From NCBI GenBank assembly GCA_963682175.1, contig OY821777.1:6713501-6777500 (forward strand): 64,000 nucleotides of DNA. Reading direction: 5' to 3'. Numbering within the stretch: position 1 is the stretch's first letter; each line of letters starts with the position of its first letter. The DNA comes from Triglochin maritima. Taxonomy: Eukaryota > Streptophyta > Magnoliopsida > Alismatales > Juncaginaceae. Positions 11,366 through 23,497 of this stretch are shown piece after piece. The notes beneath the pieces were generated by a model that made no database searches, was not told the origin of the DNA, and saw only the letters and a list, made by a program, of their open reading frames with translations. Made by a program: the position numbers and the translations under genes.

Positions 11366-11371
11366 AATAAA
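11366..11371 (+). promoter_or_regulatory. Polyadenylation signal after the GRP1 exon array
   Basis: AATAAA followed by 'gctct', identical in context to the signals after GRP2 (20733) and GRP5 (41587). Confidence 0.6.
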
Positions 11372-11452
11372 GCTCTCAATAAGATAATTATGGCCCATGA
11401 GTTAAACCGTTTTATTAATTCCATTTTGAGATGTTGGCTTGGTGTATATATG

Positions 11453-11655
11453 GTTGGTTTTTCTCTCTCCTCTCTCTTCCGTCCTCTCTCCATTCCCTCT
11501 CCTCCCTCCGGTTCTCTAATCTCTCTTCTCCTCAATTCTCTCTCCTCTATCTAGTCCCTCTTTTCTCTCTCTATCTCTCTCCGGCCAGTACTCTGTTGAG
11601 AGTGCCTCGCTTGTCCTCACGTCTCTCCTCTCTCTCTCTCCCGTTCTCTCTCGTA
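11453..11655 (+). repeat. Pyrimidine-rich (CT) tract
   Basis: Two hundred bases almost entirely of C and T on the + strand, with many CTCTCT runs. The open frames that cross it on both strands are low-complexity (Ser/Leu or Arg/Glu) and not credible genes. The rest of 11656-12000 is AT-rich with no gene seen. Confidence 0.8.
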
Positions 11656-12005
11656 TCTTAACTTCTCACCTCCCAACCTGTCGGCAGTGTTGGAGCGGGG
11701 AGATAGAAGAGAAAAGAGAGGAGAGAACGAGGCAACAGGGTCGAGAGACTTGATGTTTCGTCGAAGCTCAATCACATAGTTATTTTATATATTTCTCTTC
11801 TTGAGATTTCCATATATTTCCTGATTTTTCTTAAAATTTCCAGATTTCCCCCCGTTTTTTTCATTTCTTTCAAATTTTAAAATTTGAAAAAATATTTTTA
11901 CATTTGTACTACGGTACAGTAGAGAATGCGACACTTGGTGGCACATGGTCGTATACTTGGTCGCACAGGGTTTTAACACTTGTGAACTAACTATATGAGT
12001 ATATG

Positions 12006-12243
12006 TGTAGAAATCGATGATCAGGAAGGTTTTTTGTGTATTCTCTTTGTATTATTATATTTGTATGGAATGATTACATGGTTTATATATGCGTGTGGGC
12101 TAAAATAGTCGTTGTACAAGATATGGAATGTTTCCTTGTGAATGCCTTGATGATGGATGATTGCCTTAGATGGAGATCGGATTGGCCTGTGATGAAATCT
12201 GAGCTCCAACGGTTGGATTCTGCAATAGGTATGTTTCTCAACA
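12006..12243 (-). repeat. 3' LTR of the copia element at 12 kb
   Basis: Bounded by TG...CA (TGTAGAAATC to TTCTCAACA on the + strand) and matching the right LTR at 16718-16951. Confidence 0.9.
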
Positions 12244-12249
12244 CGCCCC

Positions 12250-13640
12250 CTCAAGTTGAGTCCGGAATAGGTTGAAGGTACCCAACTTGAATAAGATGAG
12301 TTTGAACTATTTTTGATCCAGAGCTTTTGTGAAAACATCAGCGAGTTGTTCTTTGCTGGAGACGTAGGGTACGTCTATTTCCTTAGCTTGGATTTTTTCC
12401 TGAATGAAATGACAGTCAACTGCGATGTGCTTGGTTCTTTCGTGAAACACTGGATTTGAGGCTATATGTCGGGGGACATTATTATCACAGACATGTTCAT
12501 AGGCTCGTTGTATGGTTGTCCCATGTCAAGTAGAAGTTGTTTGAGCCAAATGAGCTCGCTGGTAGTGGATGTCATGGCACGATACTCGGGTTGGGCACTG
12601 GATCGGGCAACCACGTTCTGTTTTTACTCCTCCAAGTTACTAGGTTTCCTCCAACAAATGTGCAAAAACCCGTAGTGGACTTGCGGTCATGACTTCCTGC
12701 CCAATCTGCATTAGAAAAACCAATTATGGAATTAGAGTTGTTATTTTTCATCCATAACCCTTGTCCTGGAGTTTGTTTTATGTATCTAAGTATTCGATCA
12801 ACGATGTCTAAGTGATGTGTGCGGGGTGTATGCATAAACTAACTAACTGTGCTAACTGCATAAGTTATGTCTGGTCTAGTTACAGTGAGATATATGAGTT
12901 TTCCAACAAGTCTTTGAAATCTTTGGATGTCTTTGACATGTTCCCCTTCTGTAGGGTTTACTTTGAGATTAGTTTCAATGAGAGTGTTTGCTGGTTTAGC
13001 CCCCAAGTTTTCATGTTTCTTTTAGGAGATCGAGAGCATATTTCCTTTGAGATAAAAACAAACCCTTTTTAGAATGTACGATTTCTATTCCTAGGAAGTA
13101 TTTTAGATAACCAAGATCTTTAATATCAAATTTTGATTTTAAATAATGTTTTACTTGGTTGATTTCATGATTGTTATTACCAGTAATTATAATGTCATCT
13201 ACATAGATTAGAATGATGGTGGTTATGTGTTTATGGTATTTAGTGAACATGGATGCGTCAGCGGAAGATTTTGAAAAACCATAAAGAATGAGAAGGTGGC
13301 TAAGTTTGGCATGCCATACGCGAGGTGATTGTTTCAATCCGTAGATTGATTTGGTGAGCTTGCATACCTTGTTTGTGGAAGTGTACCCTGGTGGAGGAGT
13401 CATATATACTTCTTCCTCGAGGTTTCCCTGAAGGAAAGTGTTTCTAACATCCATTTGATAGAGACTCCAATTTTTATTAACTGCTATGGAGAGAAGAACA
13501 CGAACTGTGTTCATTTTTGCAACAGGGGAAAATGTTTCTAGATAATCTAGACCATAAGTTTGAGTGTACCCTTTGGCTACCAGTCTGGTCTTATATCTTT
13601 CTATTGTCCCGTTACTATTATACTTTATTTTGTACACCTA
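12250..13640 (-). pseudogene. Copia reverse transcriptase and RNase H remnant
   Basis: Minus strand 13637-13011 encodes an RT domain: ARLVAKGYTQ-like start, ETFSPVAKMNTVRVLLSIA, VRNTFLQGNLEEEVYM, KSIYGLKQSPRVW, and the catalytic IYVDDIIITG. 12835-12572 continues with the connection/RNase H region (IVDRILRYIKQTPGQGLWM, SNADWAGSHDRKSTTGFCTFVG), followed by further RNase H sequence to about 12340 in other frames. Frameshifts and stops separate the blocks. Confidence 0.88.
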
Positions 13641-15610
13641 TTTACATCCAACAGGTTTAATTCCATTTTTAGTGGAATTAGGGTCCAAGTGTTATTTGAT
13701 TCTAGTGCCTTGATTTCTTCCTCCATGGCTTTACACCATTTCGGGTCCTTAATTGCTTCATGATAATTACTAGGTTCTATATGATTATCTATAGTCCCTA
13801 AAAAGGCCTTATGGTTGGTGTTTATTTGTTGGTAGGACAAGTAGTCCTGGATAGGGTAAGTCACATGAGAGGTGATGTAATTCTGTAAGTAATTCGGAGG
13901 ACGAGTCGGTCGGTTGGATCGTCTTTGTATTATGTTTTCTCCCCGCTCGCCGGATTTTCTCTGTCTTCTTCGTGTGGAGTAGGTGTGATAGGTGGTTGTG
14001 AGATTTCTGGTTCATTGACAACGGGCAGAGGTGCATCGGATGCTGGTGATGAAGTGGTGGTGATCTCGGCTTCCTCATCGTCTTCTTGGAAGTAAGAAAT
14101 ATTTTCTATAAACTGAACATCACGAGAAACATAAAATTTACAATTTTTTGGGTCATAACATTTGTACCTTTTTTTCTTTAAAGAATATACTAAAAAGATA
14201 CATTTGTGTGAGCTGGTCTCGAGTTTGTCGATCCTTTTCCTGTGAACAAATACAACACAACCAAAGACTCTGAGGTGATCAAGAGACATTTTTCGTCCAG
14301 TTAAGATTTCTAAGGGTTGTTTATTTTGAAGCCGAGGACTAGGTAGATGATTAATAAGCTAGGCGGCAGTCAAAACAACGTCAGACCAAAAACGTTTTGG
14401 AACATGATTTTGAAAACGTAGTGATCGAGTCACGTTTAAAAGATGACGATTTTTCCTTTCAGACACACCATTTTGTTCAGGAGTATTAATGCAAGTAGTT
14501 TGATGAAAGATTCCTTTTTGTTTTTAAAAAAATGGAAGAAATTACTGGTGTATTCAAAACCGTTATCAGATATTAAGATTTTTATTTTAAAATCATACAC
14601 GTTCTCCACAAAAGTAGTAAAGTCACGAAAAATATCAAAAACCTCAGATTTTGATTTAAGCAAATAAATTCATGTAGTTTGAGAAAAATCATCTATAAAG
14701 GTAATAAAATATCTGAACCCATTATACGATTCAGTGGGGGTTGGACCCCAGATGTCGGAATGAACCAACTCCAGAGGGTAACCTGTTTTAATAGAGGATA
14801 AACGAAAAGGCATGCGAGTTTGTTTAGATAAACTACATACATCACACAAAAATTCTGAATTAATAAATGGGAAAAAGCTTTTAAGACTGAGTGGGACGGG
14901 TGTCCCATTCGTTTATGCCAAAGTTCATGTTTGGGCTGATTTTCAGTATGCAATGCCTGTTTATTTGAATCTAGAACATAAAGATTATTGACGAGCGTCC
15001 CTCTACCAATTGTTTTCCCTGAGATACGATCTTGAAATATGACATCAAAAGGAGTAAAGATAACATTGCAATGTAATTTTTTTGTGATTTTTGCCACAGA
15101 TAGTAAGTTAGAGTCAAAAGAAGGTACATACAAAATTTCTTTGGCTACTTGGTCCAATAAATTCATATCACCTATTCCCTTTATTTCTACTTGATTTCCA
15201 TTAGCTACAGTAACAAATTTATTAAGAAGTGATAAGTTGGTTTTCATATTAGTTAACAATGTAGAATTTCCACTCATATGGTCGGTAGCACCTGAGTCAA
15301 TAATTCATTTACTACCAGAATTATTATCACAAAACAATGCAGTATAATTATCTAAGACTTCTACCATACCTGCATAATTACCTGAAATCTGGGATTTGTT
15401 CTGCAAAATTGAGTTCAAGTGGGTCAGGAGATGATTAAGTTGGTTTTGGTCGGTATTGGGCCCACTTGGGGAGTCTGGACCCGCTAAGCCCATGCTTGGT
15501 CGGCTATAAGAACCATCTACTGGTCTGGTTCTATTCGGGTTGGGAGGATACCCGATTCCTCCAGTCGGATCCATGCTTGAATAAGGACTGCACGATCCGA
15601 TAGCCGACAT
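13640..15610 (-). pseudogene. Copia pre-integrase and integrase remnant
   Basis: 15277-14860 has the zinc-finger-side segment of integrase (ELWHKRMGHPSHSVLKAF). 14663-14436 has part of the catalytic core (ILISDNGFEYTSNFF). 14289-13930 has the C-terminal part (LDHLRVFGCVVFVH). 13864-13640 leads into RT with KWCKAMEEEIKALESNNTW. 15610-15305 is a low-complexity linker before the pre-integrase domain. Stops between the blocks make it non-functional. Confidence 0.82.
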
Positions 15611-15922
15611 TCCATATCTATCCTGCGAGAAAAAATTAAGGTTAGGATTAGGGTTGGTCTTGTGGCCGCCGCCGGAGACGGTGGCGTTGTAGCCGCTGCC
15701 TCCCGATGATACCTTGGTGCTCCTCCCGTCCCCTCCTCTTCTGTAATTGTCTTTTGGTGGTCGGAGATGGGGGTAGAGGAACCAGCAGTTGTTCTTGTTG
15801 TGTCTAGTTTTCTTGCAGTTCTCGCAGTGTTCGTCTTTCCGATTCCCGTATCTCTTCTTGTTGTTTCTATTTTGGGTTTGGTTTTTAGGCTTTCCGGCGA
15901 AAAAGGCTTGGTTTTCTTCTAT

Positions 15923-16645
15923 TTATGTTGTCGGGTTCCCTTGCAGAGGAGTCGCGGTTCTTCGTCGGGTTTCTTCGCGAAGAACCATGGCGGTGACTGC
16001 AGCAAGGGGAGGGAACTCGTGTGTCATGAGTACTTGGCTCCTGAGGCCTTCAAAGCTTGCGTCGAGACCTACCAGAAACTGGTAGATCCGGTCTTGCTCT
16101 GTTCTTTGTTGGATGATTTTGGCATCAGTGGTCGGAGGTTCGTAAACTCCTAACTCTTCCCATGCTTTTCTAAGAGTGCCCAGGTACTCAGTGATACCTC
16201 TTTGATTTTGGCGAGTCTGTGAGATTTCATGTTTGATTTTGAAAACATGCGTGAAATTTTGTGCCTTTCTGTAATGCTCGTGGATGGCGTCCCAGAGCTC
16301 CTTTGCACTTTCTTTGTCGAGAAAGATCTCCCCGATGTGTGGTTGCATAGATGCAATCACCCACGACATGACCAGATGATCCATGTTTTGCCACTCTTCT
16401 TGTTTGGTCTCCGTCTCTGGCCCTTCTGGGTTTTTTGTACGCCCGGTGATGTGGCCAACTCTCCCTCTGCCACTGAGGGAAAGAGTCACCGCCCGAGCCC
16501 AGGACAGGTAGTCTGTCCCATTGAAGAGGGTGAAGACGAGTCGTGATGAGAAGTTGGCGTCTTGGTTGCCCGTGTTTCCAGATATGGTTTTGGTGGTTTG
16601 TTTGGTGGTTTTGAGGGTCTGGATGTTGGTTTCGTCGACCTTCAA
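15923..16645 (-). pseudogene. Copia gag remnant (UBN2-type)
   Basis: The frame from 16645 shows the copia gag pattern: FNGTDYLSWARAVTLSLSGR, then ASAKELWDAIHEHY-like and KAWEELGVYEPP, then IYQFLVGLDASFEGLRSQVL. The zinc-knuckle part near 15900-15700 is out of frame. The region between the primer-binding site and this frame has no in-frame ATG, so the original start seems lost. Confidence 0.85.
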
Positions 16646-16705
16646 CCCCCTTGATTGAGGTGAAGACCGATGATGACCTCTGGGAGAGGCTGAGGCTGGA
16701 TTAGT

Positions 16706-16717
16706 GCTCTGATACCA
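16706..16717 (-). other. Copia primer-binding site
   Basis: On the minus strand TGGTATCAGAGC, complementary to the 3' end of plant initiator tRNA-Met, directly inside the right LTR. Confidence 0.9.
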
Positions 16718-16951
16718 TGTAGAAATTGATGCTCAGGAAGGTTTTTTGTGTATTCTCTTTGTATTATTATATTTGTATGGAATGATTGCATGGTTTATAT
16801 ATGCGTGTGGGCTAAAATAGCCGTTGTACAAGATATGGAATGTTTCCTTGTGAATGCCTTGATGATGGATGATTGTCTTAGATAGAGATCGAATTGGGCT
16901 GTGATGAAATCTGAGCTCCAACGGATTCCGCAATAGGTATATTTCTCAATA
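16718..16951 (-). repeat. 5' LTR of the copia element at 12 kb
   Basis: TGTAGAAATT to TTCTCAATA on the + strand. It is next to the primer-binding site on one side and the ATATG duplication on the other. Confidence 0.9.
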
Positions 16952-16956
16952 ATATG

Positions 16957-17855
16957 TAGTGCCCGTCGTAGTTGTAATTATTCACCTCTCATTCAGCTGT
17001 AAATACGACACTGGAGAATGTCACACTAAATTAAAATGATGTCCAACTTATGATCAAAGCTTAACTTCTGTCCTGTAAATAAAAGGTCCACAAGATTAGG
17101 GGAAGTTCGGTTGGTTTTCGATAAGTGGTTTGTCGTTTTCTTGTCACACTTACCAAGCTCATTACCACTACTTCTGAAGATCGTTGGATAACTTTGCGGT
17201 GGTACACATCCAAACCTTAATTGATGAGGTCCGTCCACGTATCGTAAAACTTGCATTCATATGGTTCGTCCACGTATCATAGAACTAAAGAGATTTTCAA
17301 CGGACAAATTTTGACACGAGCGATAAGATGTACCTCAAAGTTTATAAGGATCCGATTGCTTTCAAAAATAAAATCAAACAATTAGCTAAGGGGAGTAGGG
17401 GACCCTCCCCCGAAACGGTGGATCCAGTCTTCACGTGGCTGTCTATGCTGTACCTCGTTGACGTGTTATGTCATGAGCCACACTTGAATTAAAGTTCTGG
17501 GATAACAAATCGATTTAATAACAAAATGACTATAGAAGAATAACAAAATGACTATAGAAGAGACAAACTCCAGAAAGAATAACAAAATGAGAATATAGCA
17601 AACACAAATTGAAAAGGAAAAAAAAAACATTTATTCTTCTTAAACTATTACAAGACATCCAATTAATATAAAAAAATAAGAAAGTGGTAGCACATAACCA
17701 CCAATTACTTGCAAAAAAAACTTAACTATTCATAATTTACAAACATGAGAATGCATAGACAACTACCAAAGACTAGAAAATATATATTAAATACACAATA
17801 TTTATATAAAACAAGACATAACGACAATAAAACATAAATTATAAATAAAGGTGCA
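16957..17855. other. Non-coding spacer
   Basis: AT-rich DNA. A 76-codon minus frame at 17026-17256 has no family I recognise and is not called as a gene. A 23-base imperfect direct repeat with 'aacaaaatgactatagaag' occurs near 17520-17560. Nothing else seen. Confidence 0.5.
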
Positions 17856-18480
17856 TGTAACATTCCCGAACAGTGAAAAATTTAAACTTTTAAAATCAAA
17901 GGAAACCATCACGAGTGGGGACATTACTCAAAGAAATACTCAAATATATCTGGTGCATCATATTACATACGAGTTTGTCAAAAGAGTGATTACATCAGAA
18001 TACGAAATACATAATACATGTAATCACGACAACCTAAAATAGGCAGACAACAGGATTCAGTCCCAAAGTGCAATCTCCCTCGGTCACCACCCGCCGGAAC
18101 TTAATGCGGTCCTGAAAATAAATATAACAACAATGCCTGAGTTTCCATAAGGAAATCTCGTATGACAAACTCACATATATGCTCTATCATACTAGTATAG
18201 CATGTCATGAATACAAGCAATAAAACAACATTCCCACTAAGGGCAAAATCGGACATCTGTCCCATGATCGTTCCCGCTGTAACACAGGCCCCACGGTCCG
18301 CAACATCACCGTCGCCACACAGGCTGCACGGTCCACAACCACCGGTACCACACAGGTCACACAGTCCACAACATCGTCGCTGCCACACAGGCCTCGCACG
18401 ATCCTCACTACCGCCACACAGCTGCACGGTCTATTGAAAGCCTGACAAAACGACAAGTGTTGCTGCACAAATTACGCTTG
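17856..18480 (-). mobile_element. Fragment of a gypsy-like LTR (same family as 28432-35817)
   Basis: It starts TGTAACATTCCCGAACAGTG, and for about 600 bases it tracks the sequence beginning at 28432 (TGTAACATCCCCGAACAGTG), including the 'gagtggggacattactca' and 'taatcacaacaacctaaaataggcagacaac' blocks. It ends, by truncation, within or just after a minisatellite at 18275-18430. The right limit is approximate. Confidence 0.7.
18275..18430. repeat. Minisatellite inside the LTR fragment
   Basis: Several 24-30-base units of the form 'cacacaggcNgcacggtcca' plus a short spacer. The same unit is amplified at 28840-29300. Confidence 0.75.
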
Positions 18481-18754
18481 TCATTTTCCAAGACAAATTA
18501 CACATGTATAACATCATTTTCTTGCGCATTAACCCTTTTTTCCCGCGCGCCACATAGTACATACCTATCTGCTACCTCACTGGGATACAATTACGTCTAA
18601 AGAGAGGTACAGATGAGTGTACTCGTAGGTAAATGAAGTTGATTATTTTTAATTAATTTAGGTTTATTGAAACACATATACGTGCTCATCATATAGAAGT
18701 CGTTGGATGCATGATTGACTATGTGATAATACGAGTATTATATCATATTTACTA

Positions 18755-19460
18755 ACTGTCCCATATCGGTTGAAAATTGATTTATATTTGTTAAGACACA
18801 AACATGATAAAATAGTCGACTGATGGAGAAGTTCAATCGACCGATTTTATCAAGCTCTCAGGATTGAAAAATGGTCAACCGATGTTGGACATTATTTGAC
18901 CGAAAATATCAGGCAATTTTGGAATTGAAAAACAGTCGGTAACGATCGATAGATAGTGATTTCGGTCGACCGGAAAGTGGTTACGAGCAGAATATAACTG
19001 TGGAGTGATCGATTGAAATTAACAGCATCGATCGTTCTTGCTTACTGTTTTAGTCGACCGTTGCATACGTTTTTTGTACGGTTTTATGAGTTTATTTAAA
19101 GGTTGTCCATCCTTGTTTGTAATATAATGCACAATTCATTTCCTTGAGAGATATATAGGGTAGAGACAGATCTAAAGTGTTTTTGATGACATATTCTCTA
19201 TTAACTTGTAATTTCGTATTGTTTCTCTTGTTGGAGAATCAAAAAAAGGAAAGAAAATCTGCAGGAGACTCCTAAATGACGTATGTATGTTGACGAATCT
19301 TGTAAATTGTGTGTGTTGTGATTGTTCGAGGTGTGCATTCGATTTTTTATTGTTCTTTTATCTTGTGTGTGTTTCTTGTTGCTATAAATTTGGAAGAGCC
19401 CCGAAAGTTATTTTTTCGTATTTAATATTTGATTTGGTGATCCCCTGGTGCGTTTTAACC
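18755..19460 (+). mobile_element. Degenerate copia-type LTR remnant
   Basis: It aligns along its length with 21730-22745. Shared blocks are 'tatatttgttaag', a GGTCGACCG-type motif stretch (18820-19060), 'cttgttggaga', 'gcaggaga', 'gacgta', 'ttgtaaat' and 'tttggaagag'. Termini and duplication could not be fixed, so the coordinates are approximate. It sits upstream of GRP2. Confidence 0.6.
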
Positions 19461-19696
19461 CGACATCTAGTAGTAGCATCTCCCGTCAATATCCACCAAG
19501 ATAATATTTCTAGAAAATTTGTTCGGCATATGTTCAATTTTACCTTGATGTTTAATAGATATATAGTATGTATGCATCTATCTGTAGCATATGTTTGATA
19601 GCTACAGATCAACTACCCACTGACCCAATTTCCACGTACGTAAGCATGTGTAGTAGCAAGACATTCATTTTCATTTCCATCTCCATCCCTCCACTC

Positions 19697-19705
19697 TATA
19701 AATAG
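19697..19705 (+). promoter_or_regulatory. TATA box of GRP2
   Basis: TATAAATAG preceded by 'ccactc', 92 bases before the ATG. An ACGT-core element (TTCCACGTACGTA) lies about 65 bases upstream, near 19630, and is shared with GRP1. Confidence 0.75.
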
Positions 19706-19788
19706 ACAAACCATCCTCAATGTATCCACCATCCAACACAGAGAGAAACAACTAAGAAGAGGATAAGATCTCACATAAGTCCCTTTCA

Positions 19789-20629
19789 ATGGTTCCCACC
19801 AAATCCGTTGTTCTCTTGCTGTGCTTTCTCTTTGCAGTTGCACTACTCATTACTTCCGAGGTCTCTGCTAGAGAACTCGCTGAAGGTGAACCTCATGCTT
19901 TCAATATAAGTGTACTTGATATACAAATACTTTTCATTTACCCCAACATGTGTGTGTGTGTTTTGGCGATACTTAAGTGTCATATCAATAACGTTCATAA
20001 AATTTGTACTTATGCGATTACCGCTCCAAGTTGTATCAAGCAAAGTTTTCCGATATATTTATTCGTGATATATATTTTCTCCTTGGTAAAGTACTAAAGT
20101 TTTTGTTTATCAGAAGTTATCATCGCAGACTGTATACTTCATTATTGTCTCTCCCACCACATTTGCATTAGTGCAATTACTATAACTGTTGTTGAAGTAA
20201 GCAAACAAAAGTTCAAAAATTATCGACGCAAACCAGTTAAGTAGTATCACATGGATACATGCAGTAAAATGCACTTTAGCAATGAAAAACAGTATATATA
20301 TATTTTTTTCCTTTCCAAACATCACCCTTGGATTTCACCACGCCTAATCAATATATGTATACTTGTTTTACGCATTCAAAATTTCAGACGATCGTTGAGA
20401 AAAAATGGACAACTATTTCAACCCTTGTTTTGTTGTAGATGCCCAAAAAGTGGAAGAGCAGGGCTACCGTGGTGGATACGGAGGACGTGGTGGATATGGA
20501 GGACGTGGTGGTGGATACGGAGGACGCGGTGGATACGGAGGACGTGGACACTGCCACGGCCCACACTGCATGGCAACTGAGACCAACAACGAAGTTGCTG
20601 CTGAGGTCGATGCGAAGACACATGCTTAA
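19789..20629 (+). CDS. GRP2: secreted glycine-rich protein with YGGRGG repeats, two exons
   Basis: Exon 1 is 19789-19885 and exon 2 is 20439-20629. The 553-base intron runs from GTGAAC to TTGTAG in phase 1, giving 95 residues. The first 27 or so residues (MVPTKSVVLLLCFLFAVALL...SA) are a signal peptide, followed by RELAEDAQKVEEQ. A core of about 33 residues has five GGYGGRG-type repeats. The tail CHGPHCMATE...THA is nearly identical to that of GRP1. It belongs to the PF07172-type plant GRP family and is probably a wall or apoplast protein. Some family members interact with wall-associated kinases, which is known for AtGRP3 but not shown here. The frame is fully open with a normal TATA box and polyadenylation signal, so this is the best candidate for an active copy of this sub-type. 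The other ATG at the start of exon 2 is not needed. Confidence 0.9.
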
Positions 20630-20732
20630 CTGACCACATCTCAGTTTATCAATCTCATTCTACGATAAGAGCTAACCGGCCAGTTCTGATTTCTGAAGTG
20701 TGTTCTACGTATCGTTTGTTGTGTCTCATCCA

Positions 20733-20738
20733 AATAAA
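20733..20738 (+). promoter_or_regulatory. Polyadenylation signal of GRP2
   Basis: AATAAA in 'caaataaagctc', about 105 bases after the stop codon. Confidence 0.6.
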
Positions 20739-20759
20739 GCTCTTAATAAGATGATTATG

Positions 20760-21729
20760 GTCCACTTATTTATCGTTCCATTAATGTGATATTTTTTGCA
20801 TGATATATGGAATATGGTTGGTTTGGCGGACAAACTAGGATTTCCTCAACCACAGACTAGCTACTAGCTAGCGTATATAAGAAAACAGTTAAATACAAAA
20901 AATACACTCGTAACAAAGGAGGGTAAACATGCACGTAAAAAAAAGTAAATAATTTTTTTTAGACCATTGAGGACATATATATTGACAATACTGCCCCCAT
21001 AGTGGAACTGTCCAAATTTATTTAGTATATTCCATTATACGATTCCAAATATAATAATTAAAAATGAACTCATATAAATGCATACATAAACTACATGGAT
21101 CAATCTTGATACTAACGGTATATAATTCCATCCCTCTATACCACACCATATTGTTCCACCAGCATGTACTTTGATATATTTAATATTCGAGTGGGCACGT
21201 TCCATGAAATATATAGATTTCCTATTGATATCTTATCAAGTCCCAACGTGAGTCCAAGACCACAAGATTTGAGGTGGGTATGAGATCTACATTTAGAATA
21301 TGGATTTTTGCTTGTTTACACTTTTAAAGACTTCTTATTGGATTTTTACTCTCCTGTCCTTTTGCAAATCTCAGATATTACGTTTATACACTTCCCACAT
21401 CTTTCCGTTATTAATTTTCTAATTAGTTCTTTTGGACAATCAATTGTAACCGTTAATGAAAGTCAATGTGCCACAACAATCCATATTGAATACTATCCTA
21501 ATACAAAACCATGACCATATCGAAATAATAACCAAAACTATCAGCTTGATAACTACAATTATAAGCTTTGTTGGGCCTACTCGGCACTCCAGAATAATTA
21601 AGTCCCACAACGTCAGCCCAGAAAACAATGGGCTAAGCTCCTGACAATTCATTGGGCTAGATTTAAAAAAATCATCAATCTCGACATTTACAGTTTAACC
21701 GTAGGTGATGTGATGGCATATTTTCCAAC
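20760..21729. other. Non-coding spacer, with GRP3 distal promoter at its end
   Basis: No gene seen. From about 21440 to 21660 it resembles 39830-39970 upstream of GRP5, sharing 'gtcaa.gtgccacaa', 'gcctact.ggcac' and 'gtcagcccagaaaac'. This part therefore belongs to a duplicated upstream region. Confidence 0.55.
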
Positions 21730-22745
21730 TTGGTAAAATTTAATTGGACAAAACAGGCCATATTACTAGACAATGCTCGCACAAAGGCCCGACACAGTCA
21801 ACAATATCAGACTTTCACCGTATGTCACGCAACTGTTGAATATTGGTCTATATTTGTTAAGGAAACAAAACTAGGAAGAAACGGTCGACCGAATGTGATT
21901 TGGTCTACCGATCCAAAACTCCAGACACTTTTGATCAAATTGGATTCGATCCACCGAACCAAGGATTCCAGGCACTTCGGGTGCAACTGGGATCAGACGA
22001 CCGAATTGGATTCGGTCTACCGTCAGAGGACAACAGACGTTTCGGAACAACATAATCGGTAAACCGTTGGTGGGATTTTTGGTGTTCCAAGAATCACGAG
22101 AGAGTCCGTCGAAATTGGAACAATCCACCAAGAAGTGTTTGGTCGACCGTAGGGTTGTTCGAGAATTAGTTAGTTCGTGGGAGAAGTGTTCTCGCGGTTA
22201 ACGTATGAAGAAGCGTTTCCAACGGTCAACCGGGAAGGATTCAGCTAACCGAATCGCAACAGGAAGCGTTCTTGTTTAGTCAAGGACGGTCGACCGTTAC
22301 CCACGATTTTTCAGCACAATTTTGCTTAATTGTAGTTTGGTTTTTGAGTCTATAAAAGGGTTTGTTTGCTCTTGGTTTCAAAACAACGTACAAGTGTAAT
22401 ATTTCCTTCATTGTGAGTTGAGAGATTATGCTAGAGAAAAATCTAGAGTGCTTTGGAGGATATATTACCTCAATATACTTGTAATCTCGGCTGCTTCTCT
22501 TGTTGGAGAAGCGGAAGAAGGAAAGGAAACTCGCAGGAGACCCCCCAAGGACGTAGGCACGTTGCCGAACCTTGTAAATCGTGTGTGTCGTGGTTGTTTC
22601 AGGTGTGTGTTTGTGTTTGCTTGTTTATTTTTATCTTATTTGTGTTCTTGTTGCATTGAGTTTGGAAGAGGATCCGAAGTTTATTTCCGCAAAGTCAATA
22701 TTCGATATTACGTGGTACGTTTAATCTGTATCGTGTTAATGCATT
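21730..22745 (+). mobile_element. Copia-type solo LTR in the GRP3 upstream region
   Basis: It has typical copia LTR features: a TATA-like 'tctataaaag' near 22350, then 'cttgttggagaagcgg', 'cgcaggagacc', 'gacgtaggcacgttgccgaaccttgtaaatc', and GGTCGACCG motifs at 21880-22290. No internal region is attached. It separates two blocks (to about 21725 and from about 22745) that are contiguous in the GRP5 upstream region at about 39970-40110. Exact ends and duplication were not resolved. Confidence 0.65.
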
Positions 22746-23014
22746 GTTAAATCCCCTCCCAACAACAACACCAAATGACATCCCAACAACCAACTAGTTG
22801 CTCCTGTCGCATCAAGATCAGTGTCTTCCCACTTCCCAATCTACGTATAATACAAATATTTGAAGTTATCGTATTAGAACAAGTGCAACAAAAATAATAC
22901 GTATTGACTTGGTATAAGACTCAAGTCGTTGACACGGTCAAGCACGAGTGCTCGCCATCCGCATGCAAATGGAATTAAAATACACCACATTCGTATCTCC
23001 ATTCTAGCTTCCAC

Positions 23015-23023
23015 TATAAATAG
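23015..23023 (+). promoter_or_regulatory. TATA box of GRP3
   Basis: TATAAATAG preceded by 'ccac', 81 bases before the GRP3 ATG. Same context as in GRP4 and GRP5. Confidence 0.7.
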
Positions 23024-23497
23024 AGATCAGAGTGAAGTCTACTTATCATCCCAGTGAGAACAAGAGAAGAAAAATTAGTGTTTGAAGTATAGTAGATGGC
23101 TTTCTCAAAAGTTCTTTTCTTGTCGTGTTTGCTTTTGGCAGCTTCCTTCTCGTTTCAGCGAGGTGGCTGAAGAAGCTCGTGAGCACCGCTCAAACTCCTT
23201 CCAATATAGTTGTTCTCATGCGACCACGTATATATATAGTGATGATATTAGATAGATGATATTAGTGTCATGATAATTTTAAGACAGGCAACGTGCTTTT
23301 GTTGGCAATATATATGGTGTACATCACATAGATGTTGTTTATTCAAGCAGAAATTATTAAATTATTGGTACATTCTGAATTTTCAAATCGTTCCTCAGAG
23401 ACAATAATGTTATGATATTTTATAATAATTTCTGATGTTGATGACCATTATATGTTTTAATTGCACTTATTTAATTTTAATTGACAAGTACTTTGTA

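Larger units (their letters stand above)
12006..16951 (-). mobile_element. Ty1/copia retrotransposon, full structure, coding region decayed
   Basis: Two LTRs at 12006-12243 and 16718-16951 bound the element, flanked by the identical duplication ATATG (12001-12005 and 16952-16956). On the minus strand it has a primer-binding site TGGTATCAGAGC next to the right LTR and a polypurine tract AACTTGAGGGGGCG next to the left LTR. Gag, integrase, reverse transcriptase and RNase H remnants follow in the copia order. By eye the LTRs differ at about 11 positions plus one 4-base gap over about 234 bases, so it is clearly older than the element at 43807. Many stops and frameshifts make it inactive. Confidence 0.93.

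Noticed and set aside
11341..11661. Arg/Glu-rich minus and Ser/Leu-rich + frames
   Set aside because: Both are products of the pyrimidine-rich tract.
15767..16153. A 128-codon + frame with a hydrophobic start
   Set aside because: It is antisense to copia gag and has no independent support.
17026..17256. A 76-codon minus frame (start MQVLRYVDGPHQLRFGCV)
   Set aside because: No recognised family, no splice or promoter context. Cannot be supported as a gene.
20384..20639. Minus frames over GRP2 exon 2, rich in Ser/Thr/Val or His
   Set aside because: They are reverse-strand shadows of the glycine-rich repeats. The + strand has signal peptide, splice sites and promoter.
22418..22750. A 110-codon + frame
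   Set aside because: It lies in the leader of the copia solo LTR and matches the homologous LTR near 19100-19450, where the frame is not kept.
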